Assembly (NCBI GenBank): GCA_035760705.1
Contig: DASTSL010000092.1
Span: 1 to 25,100 of the forward strand
Direction: 5' to 3'
Source of the DNA: Allomeiothermus sp035760705
GTDB taxonomy: Bacteria; Deinococcota; Deinococci; Deinococcales; Thermaceae
Length of the DNA: 25,100 bases
The first letter of the stretch is position 1. Every line of letters begins with the position of its first letter. The translations under genes were made by a program, and so were the position numbers. The notes beneath the pieces were generated by a model. It worked only from the letters and a program-made list of their open reading frames with translations, did not search any database and was not told where the DNA came from. Shown in pieces: positions 22,635 through 25,100 of the stretch.

Positions 22635-23282
22635 TTAGCCCTCCACCCCGCTAGGGAGCATCTCGAAGACCATCACCACGTTGCCGAAGGCCAGCTCGTC
22701 CCCGCTGTGCAGGGGAGTGGGCTCCACCAGGCGCGGGGAGTAGGCATCTTCCCCGGCACGCTTGACGAAGACCCCGTTGGTCGAGCCCAGGTCGCGCACC
22801 TTCCAGGCTCCGCCCTCGTAGTACAGCTCAGCGTGGCGGCGCGAGATGTTCTCGGCCCCCGGCGTGCCGGTGAGATCGATCTCGACCGGGCCGGTGGAGG
22901 CATCGAAGCGCCCCACCACCAGGCGTGGGCCTTGCAGCGGGATCACCTCGGAGGTGAGGGCCCCGAAGCGCTTGAGGGTGAGCCGGGCCGGGCGGAAGGC
23001 CACCTCAGCAGGAGCAGCCGGGGTCTCCCCTCCCCCGAGGTCCTGGGTCACGCTGGGGCTGGCTTCGGGCGACGGAAGCGGTTCGGCAGGGGTCGGGCTG
23101 GCCTCAGCAGTGGCCTCTGTCGGAGCTTCCGGTGCGCCGGTGGGGGCCGCCTCGGCGGGTGGGGTAGCGGGGGTCTGGGCAGGCTCGGTGGGGGCCGCCT
23201 CTGCCGTCAGCTCGACCCCGCAACCTTCGCAATACTGGGTGCCTTCTGGATTCTGGGTGCCACATACCTTGCAGGTAATCAT
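22635..23282 (-). CDS. Zinc-ribbon FHA-domain protein
   Basis: A 215-residue soluble protein in three parts. Residues 1-25 are a zinc ribbon, with Cys4, Cys7, Cys18 and Cys21. Residues about 28-95 are a Pro/Ala/Glu/Thr-rich flexible linker that offers many threonines to a kinase. Residues about 98-210 are an FHA domain with the intact phosphothreonine site: VVGRFD, ISRRHAELYY and DLGSTNGVFV. It should bind phosphorylated partners, likely the kinase or phosphorylated linkers in this cluster. It starts three bases after the kinase stop and ends one base before the PP2C start, so all three are one operon. The combination resembles GarA/Fha-type adaptors, but with an added zinc ribbon. Confidence 0.9.
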   Translation of the reverse strand: MITCKVCGTQNPEGTQYCEGCGVELTAEAAPTEPAQTPATPPAEAAPTGAPEAPTEATAEASPTPAEPLPSPEASPSVTQDLGGGETPAAPAEVAFRPARLTLKRFGALTSEVIPLQGPRLVVGRFDASTGPVEIDLTGTPGAENISRRHAELYYEGGAWKVRDLGSTNGVFVKRAGEDAYSPRLVEPTPLHSGDELAFGNVVMVFEMLPSGVEG

Positions 23283-23285
23283 GCT

Positions 23286-25100
23286 TTACGCTCCTTTCAA
23301 GCGTTCGCGGGTCAGGCGAACGATGCCGCCCAAACACACCACCAGGATAGCCAAGGCGAAGGCTCGGGGCTCGAGGATCTCAGGGGGAGCGGCCCAGCGC
23401 ACCGCCGCGATGAGCCCCAGGATAGCCGCCAGGGGTAACATGAACCGTTCGAGCAGGTATACCCCAGTGTACGCCGCCACTACCCCCACCCCGATAAATA
23501 CCCCCTCTTGGAGCGGCAGCAACTCGTTATCGACGAGGGCCATGATCCCGATCAAGACGAGCAACCCCACCACCCACCCACCTCGCCAGGTCGCCAGAAA
23601 AGCCAGCGCCTGGAAGGCCAGCACGCCCACGATGGCGTAAAGCCCGGCCCGGAGCCAGGGGAAGGGCTCGGGGTATAGGGGGAAGTAGGTTCCATACCAC
23701 TGCCGTAGCACCGTATCCGCCGGGGCCAGCAGGGTCTCGAGGCTCACCGGTTGCACCGCGAAGACCAGATAACCGAGCGCTGCCATCGCCAGCAGGTTGA
23801 GCAGAACCAAAAAGGCTCGAGTCACGCCGGGCCGCGCAGCCGGGCCGGGTGCGGGAGCGGGTGGGGGGGCCGGGCGCGGTTGCGGCGTCGGGTTGGGGGC
23901 CGGGCGCGGTTGTGGGCCAGAATTCGGCGGAGGTGCTACGGGCGTGAGGTTGAGGCTCACCCAGGCTTGCTGGCCGGGCTTGACCTCGACCGTAGCACCA
24001 CGCGGCTGGAACCCCGGCGCCCGGGCGCTGAGCCGATATTGTCCGGCGGGCACGCTGCCAAAGCTCTGATCCCCCTGAAAGACCCGCCGCAAGCCAGGCC
24101 CTTGCAATTCGACTGTAGCTTCGCGGGGCGTCACCTGAACCACCAGCGAGCCGGGGGTGGGCGCGGGGGCGGGCCGGGAGCGGCCCAGGAGCAGGGCGCG
24201 GAACTCCGCCACCGACTGGGGGCGCTTGTCCACCCGGATCTCCAGGGCCTTATTAACGGCCTGCTCGAGGCCGTCCGGGGTAGCCGGGGGCAGCCGGATC
24301 GCCAGGTTGCTTTGGATGCGGTCGGTGGCGGCGGGCGGCGGAGCCCCGGTGAGCGCGTGATAGAGGGTGGCCCCCAGCGCGTAGATGTCGGTGTAGGGGC
24401 CGAACTTGCCCGCGCTGCCGTACTGCTCTAAGGGGGCGTAGCCGGGGGTCACCAGCCGGGTGTGGTTCATGGTCTTGCCCCGGGCGAACTGCCGGGCCGA
24501 GCCGAAGTCGATGAGCACCACCCGGCCATCTTCGCTTAGAAATACATTGTCGGGTTTGATGTCGCGGTGCAGGAGCCCGGCCCCGTGCACCACCTCGAGC
24601 GCGTCGGCCAGCTTCGCCGCGATGGCCTGCACCTCTCCCGCCCCCAGCTTGCCCACCTGCTCGAGCCGCTTCCCCAGGGTCTGGCCGCGCAAGAACTCCA
24701 TTACCAGATAGGCGGTCCCGTTCTCCTCGAAGACATCGAACACCTTGACGATGCCGGGGTGGTTGAAGCGCGCGAGCATCCGGGCTTCGTCCTCGAAGCG
24801 CTTCATGGTCTCGAGGAACCCGTTTCCCGCCAGCGAGGTCGGCGGGACCACCTGGCTGGCCCGGCGCACCGCCCCCTCGGGGAACAGTTCCTTGATCGCC
24901 ACCGGCTGCTGGCGGCGGGTGTCGGCCCCCAGGTAGGTGATGCCAAACCCCCCCTGCCCCAGCACCTTCCCCAGCGTGTACTGCCCACCTTTGAGCCGGG
25001 TGCCCTGGGCCAGGTTGTGGGCCGGGGCGACCAGGCTCGAGCCACAGGCCGGGCACTGGGTAGCCCCGGGGGGAACCGGGCTGGCACAGTAGGGGCAGCG
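23286..25100 (-). CDS. Membrane Ser/Thr protein kinase with zinc ribbon and PEGA domain, 5' end beyond window
   Basis: At least 604 residues are visible; the frame is open to the right edge and only the first few residues seem missing. First comes a zinc ribbon, CPYC...CPACG. The kinase domain follows: LGQGGFGITYLG, VAIKELFPEG with the ATP lysine, LLHRDIKPDNVFL, VLIDFGSARQF, and the activation region APLEQYG...YTDIYALGATLYHALTG. All catalytic residues are present. After it are a PEGA domain (from SLVVQVTPREATVEL to WVSLNLTPV), a proline-rich linker with repeated QPRPAP, and four or five membrane helices at the C-terminus. GTG 24965 lies inside the glycine loop and is not the start. The PEGA domain lies before the membrane helices, so it is probably cytoplasmic. 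It heads the kinase/FHA/PP2C operon. Confidence 0.92.
   Translation of the reverse strand, partial: RCPYCASPVPPGATQCPACGSSLVAPAHNLAQGTRLKGGQYTLGKVLGQGGFGITYLGADTRRQQPVAIKELFPEGAVRRASQVVPPTSLAGNGFLETMKRFEDEARMLARFNHPGIVKVFDVFEENGTAYLVMEFLRGQTLGKRLEQVGKLGAGEVQAIAAKLADALEVVHGAGLLHRDIKPDNVFLSEDGRVVLIDFGSARQFARGKTMNHTRLVTPGYAPLEQYGSAGKFGPYTDIYALGATLYHALTGAPPPAATDRIQSNLAIRLPPATPDGLEQAVNKALEIRVDKRPQSVAEFRALLLGRSRPAPAPTPGSLVVQVTPREATVELQGPGLRRVFQGDQSFGSVPAGQYRLSARAPGFQPRGATVEVKPGQQAWVSLNLTPVAPPPNSGPQPRPAPNPTPQPRPAPPPAPAPGPAARPGVTRAFLVLLNLLAMAALGYLVFAVQPVSLETLLAPADTVLRQWYGTYFPLYPEPFPWLRAGLYAIVGVLAFQALAFLATWRGGWVVGLLVLIGIMALVDNELLPLQEGVFIGVGVVAAYTGVYLLERFMLPLAAILGLIAAVRWAAPPEILEPRAFALAILVVCLGGIVRLTRERLKGA

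Overview
The window looks like a chromosome segment of a thermophile of the Thermus/Meiothermus lineage (Deinococcota). The basis is inference: high GC, very frequent CTCGAG within genes, frequent GTG/TTG starts, tight operons with 1-4 base overlaps, and gene content (XPB-Bax1, protoglobin, ROK-controlled sugar operons, PEGA-containing Ser/Thr kinase). No rRNA, tRNA, transposase or cas gene was found.

Region 1 (1-3314, minus strand) is a sugar locus: ROK repressor, ABC sugar-binding protein, and the start of a GH31 glycosidase that runs off the window. One promoter (TTGACA-17-TAGGCT) with a near-perfect 21-bp palindrome just downstream should drive it. Region 2 (3520-6113, plus) is an overlapping pair: an XPB-type helicase and a Bax1-like (DUF790) nuclease. 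Region 3 (6114-8131) is gene-poor and decayed. It holds a short hypothetical ORF, a 46-aa membrane peptide, two gene remnants joined by what looks like a deletion, a multiply frameshifted secreted-protein pseudogene, and a pair of 30-bp direct repeats exactly 60 bp apart.

Region 4 (8132-10685) has a ferredoxin-reductase-like FAD/NAD oxidoreductase convergent with a protoglobin-MarR operon. The MarR protein carries a four-cysteine C-terminal cluster, and a palindrome sits over the operon's start site; the set suggests a response to nitric oxide or other diatomic gas or redox stress. Region 5 (11047-18777) is a mannoside-type locus: a GH38 alpha-mannosidase diverges from a second ROK regulator followed by a sugar-binding protein and two permeases. 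No ATPase subunit is present, so it is presumably shared from elsewhere. The GH38 promoter carries an operator-like palindrome with the same TTAACTCA half-site as Region 1.

Region 6 (18823-25100, minus) is a phospho-signalling cluster: Ser/Thr kinase with zinc ribbon, PEGA domain and membrane segments; zinc-ribbon FHA protein; a degenerate-kinase/PP2C fusion; and a membrane VWA protein with two degenerate FHA-like domains. A 243-bp repeat element with 16-bp inverted ends lies between the PP2C and VWA genes. The set resembles the kinase/PP2C/VWA triads described for Ter-type stress systems, with extra FHA modules, and is the most system-like cluster here.
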